Assembly (NCBI GenBank): GCA_011799875.1
Contig: CM022299.1
Location: forward strand, 29,911,996 to 29,975,995
Direction of reading: 5' to 3'
DNA length: 64,000 nucleotides
DNA from: Thinopyrum elongatum
Lineage: Eukaryota > Streptophyta > Magnoliopsida > Poales > Poaceae
Part shown: positions 42,763-54,100 of the stretch, in pieces
Numbering within the stretch: the first letter of the stretch is position 1
Layout: each line of letters starts with the position of its first letter
Translations under genes and position numbers: made by a program
Notes under the pieces: generated by a model
Database searches by the model: none
Told to the model about the DNA's origin: nothing
Seen by the model: the letters and a program-made list of their open reading frames with translations, nothing else

Positions 42763-44765
42763 ATTGATCGATGCAGCTAATTAAGCTATTTAGTGTAAAG
42801 AGCCAAGAAATTATCTTAAGAACTTAACATAGGCTGTTAAGTTTTTGGATATCTCTCAAATAGAGGGAACTGTCTCAGAAGTTTGATTTGCCTTGAAATT
42901 CTAGTAGGTAAGCAGTACTGCATATGTTTGAGCTTAATTTGTGACTAATCTATTAATATCGGTTTTTGATTTGTGTGCTCATTTTGGTTTTATGGACTTG
43001 CCCCAATTGATGTTTTTTATTCTACTCTAAAATGTTTTAGAAATTTGGGAATCATTATTTTTTTAGGCAAAAAAATTATTCATGAAGGCTAAATTAAAAC
43101 AGGTTACACGAAATTGAGTATAAAATACTAGCATGTTTTGGAGCACTATATAGTTTTTTTTTTTTGCGGGTAGGAGCAAAGGAGCACTATATAGTTCTGT
43201 GAGCATATTTATGTGAAACTAAAGATTCAATACTGTTACTACATTAATTGATTTTCTAAACATAATAATACTCCACTGTCAACGACTAAACCCATAATCA
43301 GTTTGAATAAAAAAATTAGAATCGATCATTTTGCACTGACTAGTCACTTCATTTAATTGCTCTACCTGGAGACGGCAAATCAAGTTGCACAAGACAGTCA
43401 ACTTGAGCTCAGAACCTGGCATGTCAATGTGACATTAAACGTGATTTGACATAGGCTCTGCAAGTCAACCAATATAAAGATGGCAAAATTATGAGCTGGC
43501 CGGTTCAAAAAACTATAGTGTTTGCTACACTGAAGTACCCTTTGGATTATGGACAGTCACGTACTACGTGTTCTCGAAAAAGATTATGGGCAGTGCCATG
43601 CACATTGACTACCGTTTTTTGATGGAACAGCTAGCTTTCCTGCCGGCGTGCTGTAGCAGCACATTAATTTCTGGTATGCAGGTAGTACTCCATCGGCGTT
43701 ATCATTTCTGAAATCATCACCATCAAAAGGTCAACAATGCAGTGCAGTGTTTTTCTTCCCTCAGGGGCAGAGCTGCATATTGTTTTGCGATGCATATACA
43801 TTGATTTATCTCAAGACATGCTTTCACAATATCATAAGTTTATTTGGTTTATGCATAAGTATTATAAACAAATTGTGGGTTATCTTCTTTTCTGGAGACC
43901 ATGTCATACCCAGAACTTCAGCTGTCTAACAATTGATGATAATGCAGGCTATTTAAAACATTTTTTGATGTATTTTTTCATGATAGTAAGAGGAAACTGG
44001 CTTAAAATATCTAGAAAAAAAGTTATTAGCAAAAATAATTGTTCGGCCGTAAATTGTCAGAAAAACAAAAACGACAAAACTTAACCTAACCAATAAACTT
44101 TTTCACCAGTTCTTCTGTTATTTATTTTTCTCAAGACAAGATCAAGGTGGATGAGGCTACACTTATTAGCATATTAATTTGTTAAATAGAAATAGTAAAT
44201 TCCAGTTGTAATTCATTAAAATTTCATATTTGGAATGATGCTTTGGTTTTATAATCTTGACTTTTTTATCTTAATTTACTTGCATGATAAAGGATTTGAA
44301 ATTTAAACATTAGGTGAGTTTTTTTTTTACTCTAGTTTTTCCTAGAGTCGAAAATAGTTTGAATGACGAGGTAGTGTGCTTATTATGAGCAATTTTTCCA
44401 TTACAGTTCTAGGAAGTTGGTTTCGGAATATAAAGAACTACTACCACACTGGTTTTAATTGTTTGGTAGTCAATATTGCCAATTAAACAAAAGAACAAAA
44501 AATTAAGCAATTTTTTTTATCCTTTTCTCTTCCAAAGTATGTTATTATTCGAACAACTCGGAAGTACGATTCAGAATTTCAAAGAATTTCTCGGTGATTA
44601 CCGAAATATTTGAAAAATCAAAATTTCAAGTCAGATTCAAAACTAATTTGAGAAGGAACTTAAATTATGTCAAAGTACATTTAAACTTAATTGAATTTTG
44701 AGAGATTAAACATCGAAAGGATCTCGAGAATGTTTTTTGGTGAGATCCGAATTTTTTAACCTTGC
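42763..44765. other. Intergenic downstream of the zinc-finger gene
   Basis: No supported gene. It is AT-rich and contains the 3' untranslated region at its left end. One tiny insertion with a long duplication is at 43140-43196 (listed separately). ORFs at 43737-44084 have no recognisable domain and are in AT-rich DNA. Confidence 0.5.
43140..43196. repeat. 25-bp insertion flanked by a 16-bp duplication
   Basis: GGAGCACTATATAGTT occurs at 43140-43155 and 43181-43196. Between them are 10 T's and GCGGGTAGGAGCAAA. Read on the minus strand this is a short unique piece with an A10 tail, as expected for an extremely truncated target-primed retroposon. Confidence 0.65.
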
Positions 44766-44768
44766 TTA

Positions 44769-46009
44769 GAGCATCTCTAGCAGACCCCTTAAAACCGCGA
44801 CCCGCATAAGGCGTTTACAGTTCGACGAAGAACTGTTTTGCGGGTCGAAATCGTGCGCAGCAGAGTAGACCCTGTATATGAAACTGTATAATTTAAAAAA
44901 AAACTTTCGCGGGAGAAATTGCAACCGCACTAGTTCATCACATACTACATGATCATACACTAGTTCATCACATACTACAAGATCATACATTCCACATTCT
45001 TCTACTACTACTAGAGGGGGGTGGGGGATCTCGCGGCGGCGAGGCCGAGGTCGATGTACCAAAATGGACGAGCTCGCGGCCGAGGACGACGTGGTGGAGG
45101 AGCTCAGTCCTCCTCGTAGGAGCTGACGAGATCGATGAACTTCTGCCTCTGCTCCTCGCGGATGCGCTGCCACTCGTCATCCTTGTCCTTCGCGGCAAGG
45201 TTGGCCGCGACCGCCTGCTTGAGGATGAGGTCTTCGAGCTCCTCGTGGCGCCGGCGCTCCGCCTCCTCGCGCAAGCTCCGTTCGGCAATGGCGGCCGTGA
45301 CCGCGTCGACATCAGCCATGAAATCTTCGGGCCCGACGACCCCTCGGCGCTCGATCTCCTCCGGCTCCTGCTTGACGGCGACGAGGTCGCGGTCCACCGG
45401 CTCCTCCGACCACTCCCTCTTCACGGGGAGAAGCACCGCGCCGGAAGAGGAAGAGCTCGCGGCGTGGGAAGAGCCCGCGGCGGAGGACGAGCCCGCGGCC
45501 GAGGAGGGCGTACGCCCATGCCGACGGTCATACTCCTCCGTCTCGCGACGGAGGAGCCTCGGCGGCGGCTCGAGGCCCTTGTTCGTCCACTTCCTTGACG
45601 CGCGCTTCCTCGCGCCGTCCGAGCGGACACGCCGCTCGCGCTCGGGGTCGCCGCCCCCGCCGGAGCTGCCACCGGAGCTGCGGCCGGAGCTCCACATGCG
45701 GCCCCACATGGCAGCTGGAGGCGGAAGGGGGCTCACCGGCGGCGAGAAATGTGAGGGGGGAGTGGGGAATTGCGGCGAAACGCAGCGGCGGGGGGATAGG
45801 GTTTTGACCCGTATCTGCCCCGCAAACCCGTAGATATACTGCTTCGGGGGGGTGGGGGGGGGGAGGGGGCGGTTTGCGGGCCGCGGTAAAAAAATTTACG
45901 GACCGGGCGAGTATACGGGCTCTGTTCTGGCCAGAAAATTGGGCCGAGCCCGTATACTCGCCGGAATTTTGCGGGTTCGTGACATATACGGGGTCTGCTA
46001 GAGTTGCCC
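44769..46009. mobile_element. Non-autonomous Harbinger element
   Basis: TSD TTA at 44766-44768 and 46010-46012. Left end GAGCATCTCTAGCAGACCCC; the right end reverse-complemented reads GGGCAACTCTAGCAGACCCC (two mismatches near the tip). Length 1241 bp. The body is GC-rich with one sizable minus-strand ORF and no transposase motif, so it depends on another element. Confidence 0.88.
45104..45736 (-). CDS. Passenger ORF of the Harbinger element
   Basis: A 210-residue ORF on the minus strand, starting MSPLPPPAAMWGRMWSSG and ending SSYEED. It is Ser/Gly/Glu/Arg-rich, with a basic central part (ARKRASRKWTNKGLEPPP), a mid-region of Ala/Ser runs and a predicted helical charged C-terminus (EEAERRRHEELEDLILKQ, DEWQRIREEQRQKF). 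No transposase, SANT domain or other known fold is visible. It fills half the element and has no stop, which suggests either a retained passenger gene or low-complexity chance in GC-rich DNA. The other-strand ORF 45135-45833 is its shadow. Confidence 0.45.
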   Translation of the reverse strand: MSPLPPPAAMWGRMWSSGRSSGGSSGGGGDPERERRVRSDGARKRASRKWTNKGLEPPPRLLRRETEEYDRRHGRTPSSAAGSSSAAGSSHAASSSSSGAVLLPVKREWSEEPVDRDLVAVKQEPEEIERRGVVGPEDFMADVDAVTAAIAERSLREEAERRRHEELEDLILKQAVAANLAAKDKDDEWQRIREEQRQKFIDLVSSYEED

Positions 46010-46065
46010 TTAGAAGTGCACTTAAAATCATCATTTCTAGGTCATCGTTTCAAATCATCAGTGTA

Positions 46066-46343
46066 GGCCTCTTTTGTTTGTAGGAATTCTATTGGATAGG
46101 ATTTTCAATGGATTTTTTTTCTTTGGAGCCCTTTGATTTGTAGGAAAGAATTCCTATTCCTATATAGGATAGGAACCAATCCTTCACGTTTCAAAACGAA
46201 AATAAATAGCCTAAACTTAATGAAAAAATTCTTATCACATACATCAAATGACATCTCTTTATAGGAATGGAGATGTATGTCATCTCATTTCCTATGATTT
46301 TCCTGTTTCCTATGAATTCCTATGCTATGAACGGAAGGAGGCC
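46066..46343. mobile_element. MITE with GGCCTC ends
   Basis: Left end GGCCTCTTTTGTTTGTAGGA, right end reverse-complemented GGCCTCCTTCCGTTCATAGC. Flanked by TA on both sides. The interior has repeated TAGGAATTC and CCTAT words giving hairpin potential. The superfamily is uncertain (Tourist-like or hAT-like); noncoding. Confidence 0.6.
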
Positions 46344-47466
46344 TAAACTTTTCTCACGTGTGAGCTTCTCCAGCTCCAGCCATCTGCAAGGATCGAGTGG
46401 GCTAGGCTGTGGCCACGGTGTGCATGCGCACCTGCCCCTAACCTAGCTATATATAAGTAGCTACAGGGCTGTAGCTGCTAGCTAGCCCACAAAACCCTGC
46501 ATGCATTGCATGCATGTGTACGCCCAGGCCAACCAAATGACTGGTGGTGCGTGTGAGCTTCTCGATGCGTACACATACATACATGTACCACATATCATAT
46601 CGTTCGAGTTGTCAAAGTAAGCAAGCAAGCAAGCATGCCTGCCTGCCAGCCTCCTCCTAATGCTCCAGCTAGCTCCCAGTCCTACTACCACACCCACACT
46701 GGCTTTAATCAGTGAGGCTGCTGCATGCTTCTTCATGTCATGCCCTCTGAATTGAAAGCAGCCGCCTGCGCCAAGTCGAGCTCCCTCCCCCCTCACTCTT
46801 TCTCTCTGCATATACATACATCAATATGTATTTTATTCTAGTGGTGGTAGTAGTAGTAGTAGTACTATTTTGAAAGGAAAAAGGAGCTGCAAACCTTTGC
46901 AGTTTGCGATGTTTAGGTGTTTATGCCAAAGCCGCAGCCATGCACAGCTACTTGCATGAGGAATACTCATGGAGTAAACAATGGCTTGGCATGCAGCAGC
47001 TACTGCAGCAGCACTGCATGCCCAACCCTAGGCTCGTAGCTTCTGATCTGCTGTCTTCTTTTATTTTATGATGATCTCTAGCTGCTGCGCAGCCCCCATT
47101 TGGCACACAGATTAACAAGGGGAACAATCCAAGCACATGGAAACAAACCTCCAGATCGCACTTGCAGATCGTTCCGATCCGGAGTGGAAAAGGGGTGGTA
47201 CTTGACCATGAGTTGCCACGAGGAATGTGTTCGATACCGGAAAGTGGGAAACAGTAACAACAAAAGGTGCTTTTCTTCTTTCATTCATTCGGAGGAGAAA
47301 TAATTGTTTCTATATTGACTAATTAAGTTGTACATAATTTGAATTTGAAATGTGTAACTACGCAAACTTTTTGGACAAAATATCAACGCCCTAGTTGCCT
47401 AAGTTTAGGGCTTTGCTAGGGCGTTTATCCAAACATGGATGATAGTCACCCTGGTTGATCCAACTA
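46344..47466. other. Intergenic, no supported gene
   Basis: Contains GCATGCATGC and GCTAGCTAGC palindromes (46480-46680), (AAGC)n at 46617-46634, and (GTA)n at about 46841-46866. ORFs present are short and without domains. Confidence 0.5.
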
Positions 47467-47480
47467 AAAAGAAATATATT
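47467..47480. repeat. Target-site duplication of the LINE stub (left copy)
   Basis: AAAAGAAATATATT here and at 48042-48055, fourteen identical bases flanking the LINE fragment, of the length made by target-primed reverse transcription. Confidence 0.85.
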
Positions 47481-48041
47481 CGTTGGTGCAACACCAACTT
47501 CCAGGACCTGCTGGCGGAAATCCAAGCCTCCGCCCCCGTCACCGCCACATTAGGTGGCTCTGTGTTGGGGTCCTTGCCTGGACGCTCTGGACCATCCGCA
47601 ACAAGCTTGTCATCCAAAGAACGCCTCTTCGACGTGCGACTGACGCAATCTTTAAATTGTGTGGTTACTTGCAGCTTTGGCGGCTACTTAGCCGCCCCCA
47701 GGACCGGGACGCCATCGACACCCTCCTCGCCGACCTCCGCGCGATGGCCTTCCGAGTGGTGCCTCCTCTCCCGCCCCCACCCCCGGAGCCTGACTAGGCT
47801 TACGCCTCCTCCCTGAGACGCTAGATGTGTCCCACGCCTTGGGATCTTGCACGTCTGTGCCTCGTGTTTTTTCTGTTTTCAGGGCTTGTTGAGTTGTGCC
47901 CTCAGCATTAACCCAGATTGTACTTTGTGTTCTTGTGGACTCCTTGTGTGTGTGTGTGTGTGTGTGTGTTGTGGACCTATGTGGGATGTTTGGCTCGGGC
48001 GGTTTGCTTTATATATAAAACGGGGCGAAGCCTTTTTCGAT
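47481..48041 (+). mobile_element. 5'-truncated LINE
   Basis: 561 bp between the 14-bp duplications. The left part codes the last section of a plant LINE ORF2: VGVLAWTLWTIRNKLVIQ, then AIFKLCGYLQLWRLLSRPQD, ending PPPPPEPD and TAG at about 47795-47797. The rest is a 3' UTR with (TG)n and ends CTTTATATATAAAACGGGGC ... CCTTTTTCGAT without a long poly(A). The RT domain itself is absent, so it was dead on arrival. Confidence 0.85.
47946..47969. repeat. (TG)n microsatellite
   Basis: About 12 TG dinucleotides within the LINE 3' UTR. Confidence 0.9.
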
Positions 48042-48426
48042 AAAAGAAATATATTAACACCACTTAATTATTGGGGAGCTATTGTGACAATGCAAACTAA
48101 CTTGTCATAAATTTTGACAATGATTGAAAAACCATTGGTATACACGAGATTTATATAATGTAGTAACACGCAAGCGTTAGCTATGATACATTTGCTCGTG
48201 TCAAGACTCCAATTAATATTTCTCTAAGGTAGGAGCTAGGTAGTATATATGCATGCACCTCAGTCGGGTGGATTATAGTGTGGGTCAGGAAGGGGCCTTG
48301 GCCCTTCCTGCATGTGCGCATCTGAGCATCTCCAAAAAAAATGCCATATCAAAAGAAAATTGTTAATTAATGGCTAATTGTTTTGGCCCAAATTCCACAC
48401 TGGTCTCACTGTAGGTGGTGGGTAAT

Positions 48427-48720
48427 CACCTGGGTAGGGCCAAGGTTTGGTCAGGGCTTTGCAAAGCCCGACATGAAATTGCAAAGCCCATGCCTTGCAC
48501 GGCCTAAAACCCAAGATAAGGCTTTTTCACATAAAAAATGTTAAATAAATAATTTCGTAAATTAGATATTTAAATAATTATACCTTTTTTCTTTTAAGTT
48601 TCAAAAAACTCGTTTAGGATTTTTGCTGGGCTTGCAGACCGGGCTTCAAGTGTATAGGTGTGGCTCAAGCTTAGTTGGGCTTTTGGGCTCGGGCCGTCGG
48701 GTTGGGCTGCCATGCCCAGG
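48427..48720. mobile_element. Possible hAT-like MITE
   Basis: Left end around ACCTGGGTAGGGCC and right end, reverse-complemented, ACCTGGGCATGGCAGCCC. The interior has GGGCTTTGCAAAGCCCG palindromes and GGGCTTTTGGGCTCGGGC-type runs. No matching 8-bp target duplication was found, so the limits are tentative. Confidence 0.35.
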
Positions 48721-49488
48721 TCTAGTTGGTATTTATATTGTGTGTGCCGGTCTTCGTCTTTCCTTTTTAAAAGGCAATAAATTTATCCTATTTATGCACG
48801 AGTTTGGCGTTTAGAACTTTTCTTGTCTTGAAGGCAAGCTTAACGTGCATTCAGTTCTGTTTGGGCATCATCCATTTAAAATTTAGGTTGGCATACATAT
48901 TTGTGTTGGAGAAGTTGATGATAAACTAAACAAATGCCCTGAAAATATTCATGAATAAACACGAGGAACTTGAAACACAGCAATGCATTATGCATGTGCG
49001 TGAACTGCTGGCATGTGGAAAGAAACGGGACAGAATGAAAGATGCTACAAGTAGTAGTACCTGCATGACAAGTCTTGCCTTGTCTCTTTTCTCTCCTATA
49101 AGTACTCTCCTCTCAAAATTCATATACAAAGAAACAAATACATCAGCCAGGTCTAGCGCTCTAGTTTAGGGTTATCTACTGGGGCCTAGTGGCATCCAGG
49201 CACTGCTGTTCCATCAAAAGGAAACCCATGGTTTCGGTAAGAGAGACATGGTTCTGACCCTGGGTCCCGTGACACAGTCTGACAGATCGATGCAGTGACT
49301 CACTGGCTCTGTGGGAAGATACCTCTGGTACACAGGGGGCAGCGGCCCTTTGTGTGCTGTCAATCAGTCTATGGTGTGAAAGCCAGCATGCACAACCAGG
49401 CGACAAGAACTAAGAACTTGACAATACAGCTACACTATTCTGAAATGTGTCATTTTCAGTAACGGCACTATGCCGTTAATTACTACTA
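48721..49488. other. Intergenic, no supported feature
   Basis: Short ORFs only, none with a recognisable domain on either strand. Confidence 0.5.
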
Positions 49489-49919
49489 CTACTATTAGAG
49501 AAACGCTTCGGTACACCCTCTAGACACATGGACGGCTCAGATTAGTCGATACCTCTTCATAAGTAAGGGCATGATGGTTATATATTAGAAATCATTCGTC
49601 CGCTGTATACGTGTACAGTGAGCTGGCCCGGCCCATCTCTTCCCTTCTTTTTTTTTTTGATTTTAAATCCTGAAAAAAATGTGAGCCTGAGAGGAATCGA
49701 TCCAAGTACTACCTGGTACATAGTTGGACGTGATAACCAACCAGCCGACTTGAGCACTTGTGTTTAAATAGTTCTTTCTCGTCCTTTTCTTCTTTCCTCT
49801 TTCCTCTTTCTTATTTTCTTTTTTCTTGTTTTTTCAAACTTTTTTTCGGTTTTCATTTCCCTTTTTTTCTTTTTCATTTTTATGTTCCTTTTTGTTTTAC
49901 TTTTTCTTTTGCAATGTGC

Positions 49920-50280
49920 AAACATTTTCAGTTTCCTTTAAAAAAATCAATAAACCTTTTTTTAATATTGATGAACTTTTTTTTTCAAAGTCGATGAACT
50001 TTATTCAAGATTGATGAATTTTTTTTAAAATTGATGAACCTTTCTCAAGATGAATGATTTTTTTTTCAAAGTAGATGATTTTTTTTTTCAAAATCGATGG
50101 ACTTTTTTCGAAATTGATAAACTTTTTGCAAAATCGATGATTTTTTTAAAAAATATCGTGAACTTTTTTTTATCAAAATCCATGGGTTTTTTTAATTCAT
50201 GGTATTTTTAATTTATGAACATTTTGTAAATCCGCTTATTTTTTCAAGTCCATAAACTTTTTCAAAAGGACGAACCCTTT
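49920..50280. repeat. Degenerate GATGAACTTTTTT repeats
   Basis: About a dozen loosely spaced copies of (T)GATGAA/GATGATTTTTTT separated by 20-30 bases of T-rich and TCAAAAT/C sequence. Noncoding. Confidence 0.7.
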
Positions 50281-50818
50281 TTTTATAGTCAATGGTCAAC
50301 TTTTCGTCCAGGTCAACCATGAAGAAGTTTTCTTTTGATCGAACCACGAAGAAGCGATCGAGCGTACGCTCTTGACGAGCGATAGCTGATCGCTCGTGTA
50401 GTTTGGCCGGCCCATGAAAGGTGGTGTTCAAGCGCTGCGTCCACTAAGTAGCGCAGAAAACGATGACTAGGCGCTCCCACTGTATAGGGAGTAGCATCGC
50501 ACAAACCGGTGCACACACCCCTTCGTCCAAGGTCTGGCCCATTTTCCTTTTCTATTTTTAACCTTGAAAAAATAGGTGCATGAAGTAGGATTCAAACTAT
50601 GGACCTCTGTGATTACTTCCACCCACTATAGCCAACTAGGATAGCTCACTTCTTGCGTCTAATTACTTCTCTTTTAGTGCATCTTCTCAGTCGGTTTTTT
50701 CTTTTGCTTTTGTTTGGCCTTTCTTATTCCGTTTTATTCATTTTTTATTTGTCTTTGTTTCTTCTTATTTTCATTTTATTAAATTCATGAACTTTTTTAA
50801 ATCTATGAACTTATTTTA

Positions 50819-52165
50819 AGGATGTTGAGAAATAACATGCTCTCGGACGGAACCTTCTGGCCTACCGGATACACTTTGTCGAATATGGTCTAGTTTTGGA
50901 CATCATTCAAATGACCCCAACTTTTGCAGGAAGGTGGGCATTGCCCATGGTAGGCATCAGTGACAGGTTTGAATGACTTCTGACACCGTATGCAAGTTGC
51001 GACACGTCCGATCATTTATCGGTCTTTTTTCACCGGAAAAACTCCAGAAAATGCAAAACTTGTTGAGAATCCAAACAACTTAGCATGGTGTCTTGAATTG
51101 GTCATACAAGGCGATGGAAAAAATTGGGGCCATTTCAAGGATGTCAAGAAACAACGTGCTCTCAAACAGAGCCTTCTGGCAACCGAACACCATTCATTGA
51201 ACATGGTCTAATTTTGGACATTCTTAAAATGATCCCAACCTTTTGAAGTAGGTGAGCACGCCCATGGTAGACATCCATGTCAAGTTTGAATGATTTCTGA
51301 CACCGTATGCAAGTCGCGACATGTCCGACCATTTATCAACCTTTTTTGGCCGAGGAAACTCCAGAAAATGCAAAATTCATCAAAAAAGAAAACAACTTGG
51401 CATGGTGCATTTAGTTGGCCATACAAGGTCATATAAAAAATTGGGGCCATTTCACGGATGTCGAAACACAACGTGCTCTCAGACGGAGCTTTCTGGCCTA
51501 CCTGAACACCCTCATTTGAACATGGTCTGTTTTTAGATATCCTTCAAAAGACCACAACTTTTCCAAGAAGGTGAGCATGCACATGGTAGGTATCTATGTC
51601 AGGTTTGAACTATTTTCGACAGTGTATGCAAGTTGCAACATGTCCGGGCATTTATTTTCTTTTTTTACCGAGAAAACTCTAGAAAATGTAAAATTTATTG
51701 AAAACCAAAACAACTTGGCATGGTGCCTTGAATTGGTCATACAAGGCCATGGGAAAAATTGAGGCCATTTTAAGGATGTCGAGAAACAACGTGCTCTCAG
51801 ACAGAGCCTTCTAACGTACCCGGACACCCTATGTTGAACATGATCTATTATTGGATACGCTTGCAATGACCCAACTTTTGCAAGCAGGGGGGCATACCCA
51901 TGGTAGGAATCCATGCCAAGTTTGAACAATTTTTGACACTGTATGCAAGTTGTGACACGTTCGGCAATTTATCGCCCTTTTTTGACAAAGAAAACTCCAG
52001 AAAATGTAAATTTGTAGAAAACCAAAAAACCTTGGCATGGTGCCTTGAATTGTTCATACAAGCCAGTGAAAAAAATTAGGTCATTTGACGGATGTCGAGA
52101 AAAAACATGCTCCCAAACGGAGCCTTCTGCCTACCCCTACACCCTACGTTGAACATGGTGATTTT
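50819..52165. repeat. Tandem array of about 317-bp units
   Basis: Units begin (A/C)GGATGT(C/T)GAGAAA-type at 50819, 51138, 51455, 51773 and 52089, giving periods of 316-319 bp: four complete copies and a partial fifth. Conserved blocks in each unit are CAACGTGCTCTCA, GAACATGGTCTA, TGACACCGTATGCAAGT and ACTCCAGAAAATG. Copies differ by 10-15% by eye. ORFs in it (for example 51594-51929 minus) repeat with the array and are not thought to be genes. Confidence 0.88.
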
Positions 52166-52169
52166 TTCT

Positions 52170-52640
52170 ACACGAATACAAAAAAATGTTCGAGCAAATT
52201 CAAAAAATTTGTTTCAAAATTTTATTCATATTTTTCTTGAAATTCCAATTTCAATAGTGATTTTCATAAAATGTTAAAAGAAAAATGTTCGTGGGCAAAA
52301 AAAATTTGCTCTTTGTAAAAATGTTCGTGTTTTGACATTATGAGCAATTTGAAAATACAAAAACATTCTGAGGAATTCATAAAATGTTCGCATTTTGAAA
52401 TAATTGTTCGTAGTTTCAGAAAATGTCTGTGTTTTCAGTTTTGTTCCTGTTTAAGAAAATGTTCGTATTTAAAAAAAAATGTTTGTAGTTTCAAGAAATG
52501 TTCTCGTTTTCAATTCTGCTCTTATTTTTCTAAAACAAAGTTTGAGAGTCTGAAACATTGTTCACAAAAGGTTTGAGTTTTAAAAAATATGTTCACAGAT
52601 TTTGAAAATGTTTGGGTTTAAAAAATATTTACTTTGTCAA
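52170..52640. repeat. Degenerate AAAATGTTCG repeats
   Basis: Repeated (A)AAATGTTCGTG/AAATGTTTG words every 15-30 bases. The same style of repeat fills 56370-57060. Confidence 0.7.
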
Positions 52641-52779
52641 ACAGAAATTCACATACGAAATTTCAAAAAAATAAGTCGTTTTGGACTAGTGATGTTATGC
52701 ACTCGCGGGAGCTTGTGTGTTAGATCCGCGCACCCATTTTAGTATTTGTGAATTAGTGTTAAAGTGTTGCCGCTTCCGC

Positions 52780-52880
52780 TAATTCTTTAGGTGTGGCACT
52801 GCCATTCCATCACTTGAGTTAGGCAGGCGAAGTGGCTAGCAGTGGTAGGAATTTTATCCTTGGTCGTGAGTTCGATACCC
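52780..52880 (+). other. tRNA-like module within the Mutator-like element
   Basis: GTGGCTAGCAGTGG resembles a pol III A box and, about 35 bases later, GAGTTCGATACCC resembles a B box. There is no complete acceptor stem, so it is not a tRNA gene. Similar reverse-strand modules are near 49690-49745 and 50585-50640. Confidence 0.35.
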
Positions 52881-53089
52881 ATGTAGGGTGTAATTTTTGT
52901 TGATTTTCTAGCGCAAATGGGCCGGCCCAGGTTACCTTTGCCTGTGTCGTATTCCAGCGTAGAGGAGGTCCTCCGAACGTATGGCATATTCCATGGTACG
53001 TATGAAAATGGATACGATTTATCGAAGGTCTAAATTACCCTTTATACGCTTTGTGAGGGGGGTGTACCAAAGCAGAAGTGCTACTATTA

Positions 53090-54100
53090 CAAAATTGTAC
53101 TCTCTCTCCTAAAAAGTCTCATTTCGGGCCTATGTCTAGCCAAACATTCAAAAATGACTATGAGCACCTTACGAATGCTTAGGCGTGATCATCCGAAATC
53201 TTTTGTAAGCCTTTTCTTGTCTTCATACGTAGTACTCAGGGAACTTTTCAAATGACTTGCAAAGGATAACCCTTTTTTTAGCTGGAGGATTTTGTTGTTG
53301 TTGTTGAATATGGCTCAGCCACTCGATTCAGCAACTAGCAGTCTGCCTCAAGCAATTAGCAGTTTGCCAAGCTTAATGGGATTTTTTTATGATGATTAAA
53401 CAGAATGATGTATTTGTTTGGTGAAGACAACCATGGGATGGTTAATTGTATTCCACATTTTCTAGATCCATTCCCTTGTTACCTGTTCTATATTTTTTTT
53501 ACGCGTTCCTGTTCTCTATTTTAATTTTAGTCATTACATTTCATTGCTGCAAGCCATTAAATCTAGGCATTATATGTTGATATGGCAGATTGTATTGCCA
53601 TTATAGGTGAAGTGGAAAGTGCAAACGTCTATGGCCTTTTCGGGAAAGTGTCTAATGCACATAGCCTAGTGGTTCACGTACAGGAGCTCAAAAACACCCC
53701 CCTATCATTCACAAAATATATACATGAAAATAGTTGAGTACATGGACACATCCATCGATCACGTGAACGAATTCTAAATTGAAATTTTGACTCAGAACTT
53801 CAGACAGAAAAGAATAAATCATGTTACAAATAATATAGAAAAAAAAATGGACTGTGAAATTGGCCCATTGGGAACTATCATAGATGAATTTTTTGTCGAG
53901 CCATTGATTGAATTTGTAACATGCTTGGTGCATACACTGTCCAAATGAGAACTAAACATAATTTCGAAGACTTTAGAGGCGTATTTTCAACCTCTGATGC
54001 GCAAAATACCTACGTTTCTGACCTTGAACATGAAATCTATATCTCAACTATTGTGAGTTGAAAGTAATTCTCATCTAAACACGCTCGCTCATGAGTTCAG
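53090..54100. other. Intergenic, no supported feature
   Basis: AT-rich. A short minus-strand ORF at 53709-53933 has no recognisable domain. Confidence 0.5.

Larger units (their letters stand above)
49498..53080. mobile_element. Non-autonomous Mutator-like element
   Basis: A 9-bp duplication CTACTATTA lies at 49489-49497 and 53081-53089. The ends are GAGAAACGCTTCGGTACACC and, on the other strand at the right, CACTTCTGCTTTGGTACACC. A 9-bp TSD is diagnostic of the Mutator superfamily. The 3583-bp body has no transposase ORF. It contains AT-rich degenerate repeats at both sides, a tandem array in the middle and tRNA-like pieces. Confidence 0.78.

Noticed and set aside
45135..45833. 232-residue plus-strand ORF in the Harbinger element
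   Set aside because: Shadow of the minus-strand ORF; Arg/Ser-rich throughout with no domain. It extends beyond the minus ORF only into low-complexity sequence.
51594..51929. Minus-strand ORFs in the 317-bp array as a conserved gene family
   Set aside because: They recur only because the DNA repeats; frames are broken differently in each unit.
52780..52880. A functional tRNA gene
   Set aside because: Only box-like motifs; no acceptor stem pairing or anticodon arm can be drawn.
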